Below, in pieces: positions 57,168 to 64,000 of a DNA stretch of 64,000 nt. Position 1 is the first letter of the stretch. Every line of letters begins with the position of its first letter. The position numbers were made by a program, and so were the translations under genes. The stretch comes from JAAYBF01 sp963716445 (GTDB lineage: Bacteria; Actinomycetota; Thermoleophilia; Solirubrobacterales; Thermoleophilaceae). The stretch lies in the NCBI GenBank assembly GCA_963716445.1, contig OY970313.1:1550001-1614000 (forward strand). The letters run 5' to 3'. A model generated the notes under the pieces. That model made no database searches and was not told the DNA's origin. It saw only the letters and a list, made by a program, of their open reading frames with translations.

Positions 57168-57887
57168 ATGCCGACGCTCACGGTGCCCGAGACGCTCAAG
57201 CACCCCGCCCTGCGCGCGGTCAGGCGCAGGGCGCGCGAGGCCGTCGCGGCGCTGCGCCGGCGCCGCGTGCGGGGGCGCTTCGCGACAGCTGTGGGCCAGC
57301 TGCGCGCGGTCGCCCCGGGCGATCCGTCGCCGGCGCTGCTCGCGGAGCTGCGGGCTTCGTGGGGCGACCCCGACTCGGCGCCCGTCGGCCTGCTGCTCGC
57401 CGCGCTGCAGCGCTTTCGCGCCGCGGAGGGCGACGGCGTCGAGTGCGGATCAGGACTGTCGACGGTCGTGCTCGGCGTCTACGCCGAGGCGCTCGGACGG
57501 CGCTGGTGGGCGCTCGAGCAGCACGCGGCCTGGGAGTGCCGCGTGGCCGCGACGCTCGAGCGACTCGACGTCAGCGCCGCGCGTGTGCTCGCGGCGCCGC
57601 TGGTGCCCTACGACGGCTACAGCTGGTATCGGGTCCCGGGCGCGCTGCCGGAGCGGATCGACTTCGTGCTCTGCGACGGCCCGCCGGCCGACGGCGAGCA
57701 GATCCGTCAGGCGCGCTACGGGCTGGTGCCGGCGCTCGGCGACCGTTTCGCCGACGACGTGACGATCCTGCTCGACGACGCCGCGCGCCCGGGCGAGCAG
57801 GCCGTGCTTGCCATGTGGGAGCGCGCGGGCATGCGCTGGACGCTCGGCGAGGCGTCGCGTCAGTTCGCCGTCGTCACGCGCCGCTGA
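57168..57887 (+). CDS. Putative SAM-dependent methyltransferase
   Basis: 239 residues from ATG 57168. A Rossmann fold with VECGSGLSTVVLGVYAEAL (SAM motif I) and VLCDGPPADGEQIRQ later. The N-terminal 85 residues are Arg-rich and helical. Substrate unknown; its neighbour is a polysaccharide locus, so a sugar or small-molecule role is possible. A TATCTT 6 nt upstream of the ATG suggests a leaderless transcript, but no -35 is seen. It is the only plus-strand gene here. Its last 28 nt overlap the 3' end of the convergent O-antigen-ligase gene. Confidence 0.75.
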   Translation: MPTLTVPETLKHPALRAVRRRAREAVAALRRRRVRGRFATAVGQLRAVAPGDPSPALLAELRASWGDPDSAPVGLLLAALQRFRAAEGDGVECGSGLSTVVLGVYAEALGRRWWALEQHAAWECRVAATLERLDVSAARVLAAPLVPYDGYSWYRVPGALPERIDFVLCDGPPADGEQIRQARYGLVPALGDRFADDVTILLDDAARPGEQAVLAMWERAGMRWTLGEASRQFAVVTRR

Positions 57888-60355
57888 CCGCCGCCCGCGG
57901 CGCGCGCGAGCGCGGCCAGCCCGCGGTCGCGCGGGTTCAGCCGCGCGGCGCGGACGTAGGCCGCGCGAGCCTGGCCGCCCGCGCCGCGGCGCCGCGCGAG
58001 GTCGCCCAGCAGCGCCCAGGTGACGAAGTCGTGCGGCTTGCGATCGGCCGCCGCGAGCAGCGAGGCGCGCGCCGCCGCGTAGTCGCCGAGGCGCGCCTGC
58101 GCCGCCGCCCGCAGCCGGTAGGCGGCGAGCGACTCGTCGTCGAGCCGCAGTGCCGCGTCGGCCTCACGCAGCGCGGCGACGGGGTCGTCGGCGAGCAGCC
58201 GCTGTCCGTCGGCGCGGTGGCGGTCGGCGAGCAGCGGCCCGGCGATCAGCGCCGAGCCGAGCGTCGCGGTCGCGACGCAGGCGACGGCGAACGCGACCCG
58301 CCCGCCCGGCACGCCTCGCCGCTCCCCGCGACCGTCCGGCGCTGCCGGCGAGCGGCCGCCGGGCCCCTCAGCCGCCCAGTGACCGTCCGCCGCCGGGCGA
58401 CCGGCCACCAGCGCGGCGAGCGAGCAGAGGGCGATCCCGGTGACGCCAGGGATCAGGTGCAGCCAGTCGACGCTCGTGTGGACGAGCCAGGCGGCGAACG
58501 TCCCGCCCGCCGCAACGGCGAGCAGTCGCTCGCTGCGATCGCCGGCGGCAAGTCGGGCGCGGCGCGCGAGGCCGAGCGCCGCCCCGGCGACGAGCAGCGC
58601 GACGCCGACCAGGCCGATCGCCCCTAGCTCGGCGAGCGACTGGAGCGGCAGGCTGTGCGGCTGGCGGACGTCCTCGTCGGTGCGCCGCTCGGCGAAGTAG
58701 GTCCTGTCGTAGTTGCCGGCTCCGACGCCGATCAACGGATGCTCGCGAAACTGATCGGCGGCGATGCGCCAGTAGTCGTAGCGGTTGCCGCCACCCGAGG
58801 CGAAGCGCGACTGCGACTCGCGCGCCGAGTCGACGTCGAGCCGCTTGAACTCGCGGACGCCGGCGCGCGCCTGCTCGACCGGGTTGCCGGTCGCCACCAC
58901 CAGCCCGAGGGCCAGCGCCAGGCAGGCGATGGCGACGACCGGTCCGGTCGCGGCGCGCAGGCGGTCGCGGGTCGGTTGCGGGGCGCGCGTGACGAGCGCG
59001 CACAGCGATCCCCAGACCGCGCCGGCGATCAGCGCCGCGCCGCAAAGCGACAGCACCGCGGCGCGCAGGGCGGCCTCGTCGATCCGTCGGTCGCCCGGGC
59101 TCGTCGCGCCGTAGACGTCGAGCAGCGGCCCCGCGGCGATCGCCACGCCGAGGCCGAGCGTCAGCAGGCAGGCGAGCCGGCGCCCGCGGCCCGGCACGAC
59201 CGCGAGCAGCAGGACGGCGGCGGCGAGCGCGGCGAGCGTCACCGCGCGCGCCTGCGAGAGCAGGATCAGGCCCGACAGCGTCACGGCGACGGCGAGCGCG
59301 GCGCCGCCGACCAGCGGGCGGCGCGCGGTCTCCGCGACGGCGAGCGCGGGCCAGACGGCGAGCATCAGGTAGCCGGCCTGGCCGTTGACGTAGCCGAGCG
59401 GGTAGCTGAGCCGGCCGCCGAGGAAGAGCTCCGCGGACCCCGGCAGCGACAGCCGCACGCAGAGGTAGGCGCCGAACGCGACGACGGCCGCCGCCGCGGC
59501 CCAGACGACCAGACGGCTCGTCCGGCCCTCGCGCACGACGGCCAGCAGCAGCGCGAGCAGGACGGCGTAGAGCAGCCAGCGACCGGAGTCGACGAGCGCC
59601 TGGTCGACCGACTCCGCCCAACGGGTCGACAGCGCCGCCCAGATCCAGAGCAGCGCGACACCGCCGAGGGCGATCAGCCCGGCCCGCGACGGCAGGGGCA
59701 TCCGCCTCGCGACGACGAGCGCGACGAGCGCCGTCGCCAGGACGAGCGCGATCGGCCCCCAGGTGGAGAGCGGGTAGAGGCCGTGCCACGCCGGGGCCGT
59801 CCCGCAGCCGGCGGCGAGCGCAACGGCGAGCGCCGGCGCGACGCGACGGGCAGGCAGGCGGGCGATCAGCAGGCCGAGCAGGATCCCGGCCAGCAGGACA
59901 GCCGCCGCGACGGCGAGCGGTTGCGCGCTCGAGCCGTCGTCGCCGCCGTCGGGGGACGCCGCGGCGGCGTCCGCGGACGCGCGCGAGCTGCGGCCAGGCC
60001 CGTCCGCACCGGCCTGCCGATCGGCGGGCGCGCCGGCGGACGACCCGCTCGACGGCCCGGCGGCCGGTCCGCCAGTCGATCCGCCCTGCGGCTCGACGCC
60101 GATGCCGAAGGCCGGGGCGCCAACCACCGCGCGGGCGTCGCCCCGCGAGCGTGCCGCTGGCGGCGCCGCCAGCTCGCGGGCGCGCTCGAGCGGCGCCGCA
60201 TACTCGATCCCGGCCGGGCTGTCGGGGGCCGCCCGCTCCTCGGTCGGCTGGGCTCGGGCGGACGCTGGGCCACCGGCTAGGCAGAGCGCGGCTACCGCCG
60301 CCGCGAGCGGCGCTGCTGCGGTGCGCCGCCCAGTCGCCGGGTGGCGTCCCGTCAC
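57860..60355 (-). CDS. O-antigen ligase/polymerase-family protein with TPR-like tail
   Basis: 831 residues from GTG 60355. Predicted signal-like N-terminus and ~120 residues rich in Ala/Gly/Ser/Asp, then 12+ membrane helices. The Wzy/WaaL large loop is seen as GGGNRYDYWRIAADQFREHPLIGVGAGNYDRTYFAERRTDEDVRQPHSLPLQSLAELGAIGLVG, the family's conserved N-x-R-x-x-Y-W ... HN/H-S-x-x-L-x-x-[LA]-A-E-x-G region. The C-terminal ~130 residues are helical pairs (READAALRLDDESLAAYRLRAAAQARLGDYAAARASLL) like TPRs. Likely polymerises or ligates a surface glycan. The sole convergent gene overlap (28 nt) is with the methyltransferase gene. Confidence 0.82.
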   Translation of the reverse strand: MTGRHPATGRRTAAAPLAAAVAALCLAGGPASARAQPTEERAAPDSPAGIEYAAPLERARELAAPPAARSRGDARAVVGAPAFGIGVEPQGGSTGGPAAGPSSGSSAGAPADRQAGADGPGRSSRASADAAAASPDGGDDGSSAQPLAVAAAVLLAGILLGLLIARLPARRVAPALAVALAAGCGTAPAWHGLYPLSTWGPIALVLATALVALVVARRMPLPSRAGLIALGGVALLWIWAALSTRWAESVDQALVDSGRWLLYAVLLALLLAVVREGRTSRLVVWAAAAAVVAFGAYLCVRLSLPGSAELFLGGRLSYPLGYVNGQAGYLMLAVWPALAVAETARRPLVGGAALAVAVTLSGLILLSQARAVTLAALAAAVLLLAVVPGRGRRLACLLTLGLGVAIAAGPLLDVYGATSPGDRRIDEAALRAAVLSLCGAALIAGAVWGSLCALVTRAPQPTRDRLRAATGPVVAIACLALALGLVVATGNPVEQARAGVREFKRLDVDSARESQSRFASGGGNRYDYWRIAADQFREHPLIGVGAGNYDRTYFAERRTDEDVRQPHSLPLQSLAELGAIGLVGVALLVAGAALGLARRARLAAGDRSERLLAVAAGGTFAAWLVHTSVDWLHLIPGVTGIALCSLAALVAGRPAADGHWAAEGPGGRSPAAPDGRGERRGVPGGRVAFAVACVATATLGSALIAGPLLADRHRADGQRLLADDPVAALREADAALRLDDESLAAYRLRAAAQARLGDYAAARASLLAAADRKPHDFVTWALLGDLARRRGAGGQARAAYVRAARLNPRDRGLAALARAAGGGQRRVTTAN

Positions 60356-61038
60356 AGCGGCGGCCGCCCGCGCCGCGCGAGCGCCGGCGCCGCCGCGAGC
60401 GCCGCCCCGACGATCGCCCCCACGAGCCCGGCCCAGAGCGGCGCGGGCCGCGCCGGGAAGTCGCCGGGCAGCGCCTTCGCGACGCGGTCTGCCCAGCGCT
60501 GCGGGCGCTCGACGCGCGGCGTCGTGGCGCCGAAGCGCGAGCGCGGCTGGTCGAGGTAGCGCTCGATGCCGCGTGCGCGCTCGCGCAGCGCCGCCTGCTC
60601 GAGCGAGTCGGGCAGCGCGGCGGCGACTGCCCCCCTGACCCGGCGCAGCCGCCGGCGCGCGGTCGCGGTCAGCTCCTGCAGCGACAGGGCGTCGATCTGA
60701 AGCACGACCCGACGCAGCAGGGCGACGGCGCGCGCGGGCGTCGCCGCGGCGGCGGAGACTCGCACCGCGCCAGGCTCCGTGCCGGGCACGATCCGGACGC
60801 CGTCGAGTAGCGCCGCGTCGACGCCGGTGCGCTCGAGCCGGATCGCGAGCTCGTCGCGGCCCGCGGCGAGACGCGCGCGCAGGTACGCGGGGTCGATCCT
60901 CGGCCGCAGCGTCTCGCGCGGGACTGCGACGACGCGCACCGACGCCCGGTAGGTCGGCTGACGGGCGAGCGTGAACGCCACCGCCGCGGCGGCGACGGCG
61001 ACCACGACCAGCGCGGCGAGGATGCGACTAGGCCTCAT
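60352..61038 (-). CDS. Wzz/chain-length-determinant-like membrane protein
   Basis: 228 residues. One N-terminal membrane helix (ILAALVVVAVAAAAVAFTLAR), an extracytoplasmic part with helices (LTATARRRLRRVRGAVAAALPDSLEQAALRERARGIERYL), and a second helix near the end (APLWAGLVGAIVGAALAAAPALAR). This is the topology of Wzz/co-polymerases that set glycan chain length, without any kinase domain. Sequence motifs are weak, so the call rests on topology and on genes on both sides (GTGA overlap with the ligase gene; 11-nt overlap with the flippase-polymerase). Confidence 0.7.
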   Translation of the reverse strand: MRPSRILAALVVVAVAAAAVAFTLARQPTYRASVRVVAVPRETLRPRIDPAYLRARLAAGRDELAIRLERTGVDAALLDGVRIVPGTEPGAVRVSAAAATPARAVALLRRVVLQIDALSLQELTATARRRLRRVRGAVAAALPDSLEQAALRERARGIERYLDQPRSRFGATTPRVERPQRWADRVAKALPGDFPARPAPLWAGLVGAIVGAALAAAPALARRGRPPL

Positions 61039-63964
61039 GCGGCGCGCCTTTCCTGCCAGCCGGACGCAGCGCCTGGCCGAGCGCGATGCCGAGCAGCGAC
61101 CAGGCGACGACCTTGCCGGGCTGCTCGAAGAACTCGCCGGTCGTCGCCAGCACCAGGAAGCCGCCGAAGCCGAGCAGCGCCGCCAGCCCGAGCGCGCTGT
61201 CGGACGCGCCCTCGCGCAGCAGCCGCCGGGCGAGGCCGGCGCCGAGCGCGAGCAGGCCGCAGGCGAACGCGAGCGCGCCGAGGATGCCCTGCTCGACCAG
61301 GACCTTCAGGAAGGCGTTGTCGGTCTCGCGCTTGTCGGCGCGGCTGTCGCCGCTGGCGTCGCCGACGACGCCCAGCCCGCGGCCGAAGGGCTCGCGCACG
61401 GCGTCCTCGAGGTCGCGCTGCCAGGACTCGAGCCGCAGCTGCATCGACTCGTCGCCGAGCGGGTCGATCAGCCCGCGGGCCCGCTCGGCGGCCTTGTCGT
61501 TGGCCGTTCCCGCCACGACGGCCCCCGCTCCCAAGCCGAGCGTCCCGAGCACAAGCGCCGAGGCGATCGCGAGCCGCCGGGCGCCCGTCGCGCGGCCACC
61601 GGCGACCAGCATCGCCGTCGCCGTCACCGCGACGGCCGCGACGGCGACCAGCGGCGCCCGCCCGTATGACCCCACCAGCGCGGCGGCGCCGAGCAGCGCG
61701 ATCGCGAGCGCCGGTCGGCGCCGCCGCGACAGCAGCCCGAGCACGAGGCAGAAGCCGACGACCGGGACGAGATAGCTCTCCATCCCGACGGCGCCCGAGA
61801 ACGAGCCGACAGCGCGAAATGCCGTCGACACCTCGGTCACCGAGTCCTGGGCCAGCGCGAACAGCCGCTCCTCGGTCGTCGGGCCGATCGCGGCGCGCAG
61901 CGCCGCGTAGCCCGCGACGAGCCCGAAGGCCGCGAGCATCGCCGTCAGGGGACCCTCGACCTGCCCGCGCGGGCGGCAGAAGACCACCGCGGCGACCGGT
62001 AGCGCGAGGACGTAGAGCTGCGTGAGCCGCAGGCCCTCGAGCCCGCCTTGCAGCGACGGCGCCAGCAGCAGGTGCGGCAGCGCGAGCGCGAGCCACAGCG
62101 CGAGCAATCCGAGGCCGGCGCGCTCGAGGCGGCCGGCGGCGCTCCAGATCCGCCGCGGCGTGCGCAGGCGGTCGCGCGCGAGCACGCCCGCCGCCGCGAT
62201 GACCAGGCAGGCGTCGATCAGCGCCGCCGCGAAGGCCTCGGGCGAGGCGAGCGGCACGCCCTCGGCGGCGATCCTCAGCTTCAGCGAGCCCTCGATGCCG
62301 TAGAGCAGCAGAGTCGTCGCGAAGGCGTAAGGCGGGAGGCGCCAGGCGAGCCAGGCGACCGTGCAGGTCGCGACCGCCAGCATCGTCGCCGTCGGCCAGA
62401 CAGCGATGGCGAGGACGAGCAGCGGGGCGCCCGCCGCGAGGGCTAGGCAGGCAAGAGCCACAGCGATCCGGCGGGTCGGCACCGCGAGCGCACGGCGGAT
62501 CGGCGCGAGCGGGATCGCGGGGAGTTGGCCGGTCAGCCGCAGCACGGCGAGAAGGACCGCCAGGTAGGCGGTACCGACGGCCACCGCGACGCCGGCCGCG
62601 GCGGGCCGCGACACACCGCCGTCGACGATCCGCGCGCTCGCCATCGCGAACGGCAGCGCGAGCGCCGCGGCCGTTGCCAATGGCGCCCAGGCGGCAAGCA
62701 CCGCCCCGCGCGGGGCGAGCCCAAGCCGGACGACCGCGGCGAAGCAGTAGGCGCTGCCCGCGATAAGCCCGACCGCCGTCCCGACCGCCGCGCCGGCGGC
62801 GCCGAAGACGGCGAGCAGCGCTGCTCCGACCAGTAGGTAGAGGACCGTCGTCACCGCGGCCGTGCGCGCCTCGATGCCCGGTTGCCCGGTGGCCTGGACG
62901 AGCGCGTAGGCGGTGGTGGCGAGCGCCGAGGCGGCGAAGCCGGCGGTCAGGATCCACGTGTAGCGAGCCGCGTCGTCGAAGACCGGGCCGATCCAGGCGT
63001 GGAGGATCGCCGGGACGGCCGCCGCCAGCAGGCCGAAGGCAGCCGCGAAGCCGACAGCGAGGCGGCCGGCGGCGGCGGCGAACTGGGCGTCGAGCGCGGC
63101 GCGATCGCCCCTCGCCGCCGTCGCCGTCAGCGCCGGCAGCAATGGCAGCGCCGCCTGGCCCATCAGCGTGCGCAGGCCGCCGACGAGCAGGCTTGCGATG
63201 CCGTAGCCCGCCGCGGCCCCCGCGCCAACCAGCGCCGCGACCATCAGCCGCTCGTACTGCAGCGCGCCGATCAGCGAGACCCTGGAGGCCTGCGGCGGCA
63301 GCCCGAAGCGCAACAGCGCGCGCACGCGGACTGCGGCGATCGCGCGTAGCGAGACCAGCGGCTCCCCGAAGGCGTGCCGCGCCGCGACCGCCGCGACGGC
63401 GATCGCAACCGCCCACGCCGCCAGCTGCGCCGCTGCGAGCTCGGCGATCCCGCCGCCGTCCACCAGCACGAACGCGATCCCGGCCGCGAGCAGGACGGCG
63501 TAGACGACTCGCACGCCGGCGAGCAGGGCGATCCGGTCGAGGCCGATCAACGCGCCGTCGAGGACGCCGGCCGCGTTGACCGCGACGCCGGTGACGAAGG
63601 CGAGGCGCACGGCGAGCTCGGCGCCGGCGGGAGCGGGAGCGAGCAGCTCGACGAACTGCGGCGCGAGCAGCCAGGCCGGGACCAGCAGCACGAGGCCGGT
63701 CAGCAGGTTGCCGGCGAGCGCCGTGCTGGTGACCTCGCGCGCCGCTCGACGGTCGTCGCGGGCGAGCGCGTGAGCGACTAGCCGGCCGACGGCGGGCGCG
63801 AAGCCGGCGTCGACGATCCCGTAGAGACCGGCGATCGCCACGACGACGACCCAGATCCCGTAGCCCGACGGGCCGAGCGCGTCGACGACGAACGGCGTCG
63901 TGGCCAGCAGGACGAGCAGCACCGCGGCGCGCGAGCCGACCGTCAGCAGCGCCCGGCCGGTCAC
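61028..63964 (-). CDS. Flippase-polymerase fusion (Wzx + O-antigen ligase/Wzy domains)
   Basis: 978 residues in one frame from GTG 63964. Residues 1-~480: MOP/Wzx-type flippase with ~14 helices (GSRAAVLLVLLATTPFVVDALGPSGYGIWVVVVAIAGLYGIVDAGFAPAVGRLVAHALARDDRRAAREVT is the classic N-terminus). Residues ~500-970: a second set of ~10 helices with the Wzy/ligase loop, ending LGVVGDASGDSRADKRETDNAFLKVLVEQGILGALAF. No frameshift or stop separates the two halves. The two activities, lipid-linked unit translocation and polymerisation, would be physically coupled. Followed by Wzz-like and TPR-ligase genes. Confidence 0.82.
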   Translation of the reverse strand: MTGRALLTVGSRAAVLLVLLATTPFVVDALGPSGYGIWVVVVAIAGLYGIVDAGFAPAVGRLVAHALARDDRRAAREVTSTALAGNLLTGLVLLVPAWLLAPQFVELLAPAPAGAELAVRLAFVTGVAVNAAGVLDGALIGLDRIALLAGVRVVYAVLLAAGIAFVLVDGGGIAELAAAQLAAWAVAIAVAAVAARHAFGEPLVSLRAIAAVRVRALLRFGLPPQASRVSLIGALQYERLMVAALVGAGAAAGYGIASLLVGGLRTLMGQAALPLLPALTATAARGDRAALDAQFAAAAGRLAVGFAAAFGLLAAAVPAILHAWIGPVFDDAARYTWILTAGFAASALATTAYALVQATGQPGIEARTAAVTTVLYLLVGAALLAVFGAAGAAVGTAVGLIAGSAYCFAAVVRLGLAPRGAVLAAWAPLATAAALALPFAMASARIVDGGVSRPAAAGVAVAVGTAYLAVLLAVLRLTGQLPAIPLAPIRRALAVPTRRIAVALACLALAAGAPLLVLAIAVWPTATMLAVATCTVAWLAWRLPPYAFATTLLLYGIEGSLKLRIAAEGVPLASPEAFAAALIDACLVIAAAGVLARDRLRTPRRIWSAAGRLERAGLGLLALWLALALPHLLLAPSLQGGLEGLRLTQLYVLALPVAAVVFCRPRGQVEGPLTAMLAAFGLVAGYAALRAAIGPTTEERLFALAQDSVTEVSTAFRAVGSFSGAVGMESYLVPVVGFCLVLGLLSRRRRPALAIALLGAAALVGSYGRAPLVAVAAVAVTATAMLVAGGRATGARRLAIASALVLGTLGLGAGAVVAGTANDKAAERARGLIDPLGDESMQLRLESWQRDLEDAVREPFGRGLGVVGDASGDSRADKRETDNAFLKVLVEQGILGALAFACGLLALGAGLARRLLREGASDSALGLAALLGFGGFLVLATTGEFFEQPGKVVAWSLLGIALGQALRPAGRKGAPHEA

Positions 63965-64000
63965 CGCGACCCCCCGTGGCGCGCACGAGGCCGCGCTAGG
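63961..64000 (-). CDS. C-terminal end of an upstream gene (partial)
   Basis: Only the last 12 codons are in the window: ...LARPRARHGGSR then TGA, which overlaps the GTG of the fusion gene (GTGA). The pattern of overlaps in this operon makes a real gene likely, but the fragment is too short to identify. Confidence 0.4.
   Translation of the reverse strand, partial: LARPRARHGGSR

Noticed and set aside
1..64000. tRNA, rRNA, prophage or insertion sequence
   Set aside because: No cloverleaf-like GTTCGA/T-arm context, transposase, integrase or terminal repeats were found on reading both strands by eye; a tRNAscan or IS search would be decisive.

Overview
The window is a GC-rich bacterial chromosome segment of the actinobacterial type. 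It is densely packed, uses many GTG starts, and has genes joined by 1-11 nt overlaps (GTGA, ATGA, TGATG). Gene order supports Actinomycetota: rnc, a YceD/DUF177 gene, a SepIVA/DivIVA-like gene, coaD and rsmD sit together as they do in mycobacteria. A deep-branching actinobacterium such as Thermoleophilia/Solirubrobacterales would fit, but that is inference. I see no phage, insertion sequence, tRNA, rRNA or CRISPR array.

Region 1 (1-24087, all minus strand) is a long housekeeping run. It covers translation and RNA (rplS, trmD, rimM, khpA, rpsP), SRP targeting (ffh, ftsY) with a GMC oxidoreductase and an SPFH/NfeD pair between them, and smc. It continues with rnc, acpP, plsX, rpmF, DUF177, sepIVA-like, coaD, rsmD, an OsmC protein, recG, a FakA-like fatty acid kinase and rpmB. 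It ends in a complete riboflavin operon (ribD-ribE-ribBA-ribH). Structured inverted repeats lie in several of its gaps.

Region 2 (24225-42225) is accessory and cell-surface oriented. A single-gene SF2 helicase is framed by a perfect 16-bp palindrome and a nested hairpin. Then come a secreted GH6 glycosidase, a UDP-galactopyranose-mutase-like flavoprotein, two GT-C-like membrane glycosyltransferases and a YbhN-family membrane protein. Next are two alkaline-phosphatase-superfamily sulfatase-like enzymes (one a Tat lipoprotein with Thr at the usual formylglycine position), a methyltransferase with a kinase-like N-terminus and a tiny membrane protein. The block ends with a GT2-methyltransferase-flippase operon. 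Together these suggest synthesis, export and modification of a surface glycopolymer.

Region 3 (42265-51112) returns to housekeeping: bcp, a zinc-ribbon protein, fmt, def, priA, metK, der and cmk. It is interrupted by a heptad-repeat coiled-coil gene with 42-bp tandem DNA repeats and by a DUF2283 gene beside a decayed partner remnant.

Region 4 (51213-57097) is an aromatic amino acid cluster: rluB-aroH-hisC, then aroG-tyrA-aroA. Between hisC and aroG is the most interesting feature of the window. It is a near-consensus promoter whose +1 falls on the ATG of a 29-residue leader peptide ending in Tyr, Trp and Phe codons, followed by mutually exclusive RNA pairings before the DAHP synthase gene. 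I read this as an aromatic-amino-acid attenuator on a leaderless leader ORF.

Region 5 (57168-64000) is a second polysaccharide locus: a possible methyltransferase, an O-antigen-ligase/TPR protein, a Wzz-like chain-length protein and a 978-residue flippase-polymerase fusion.
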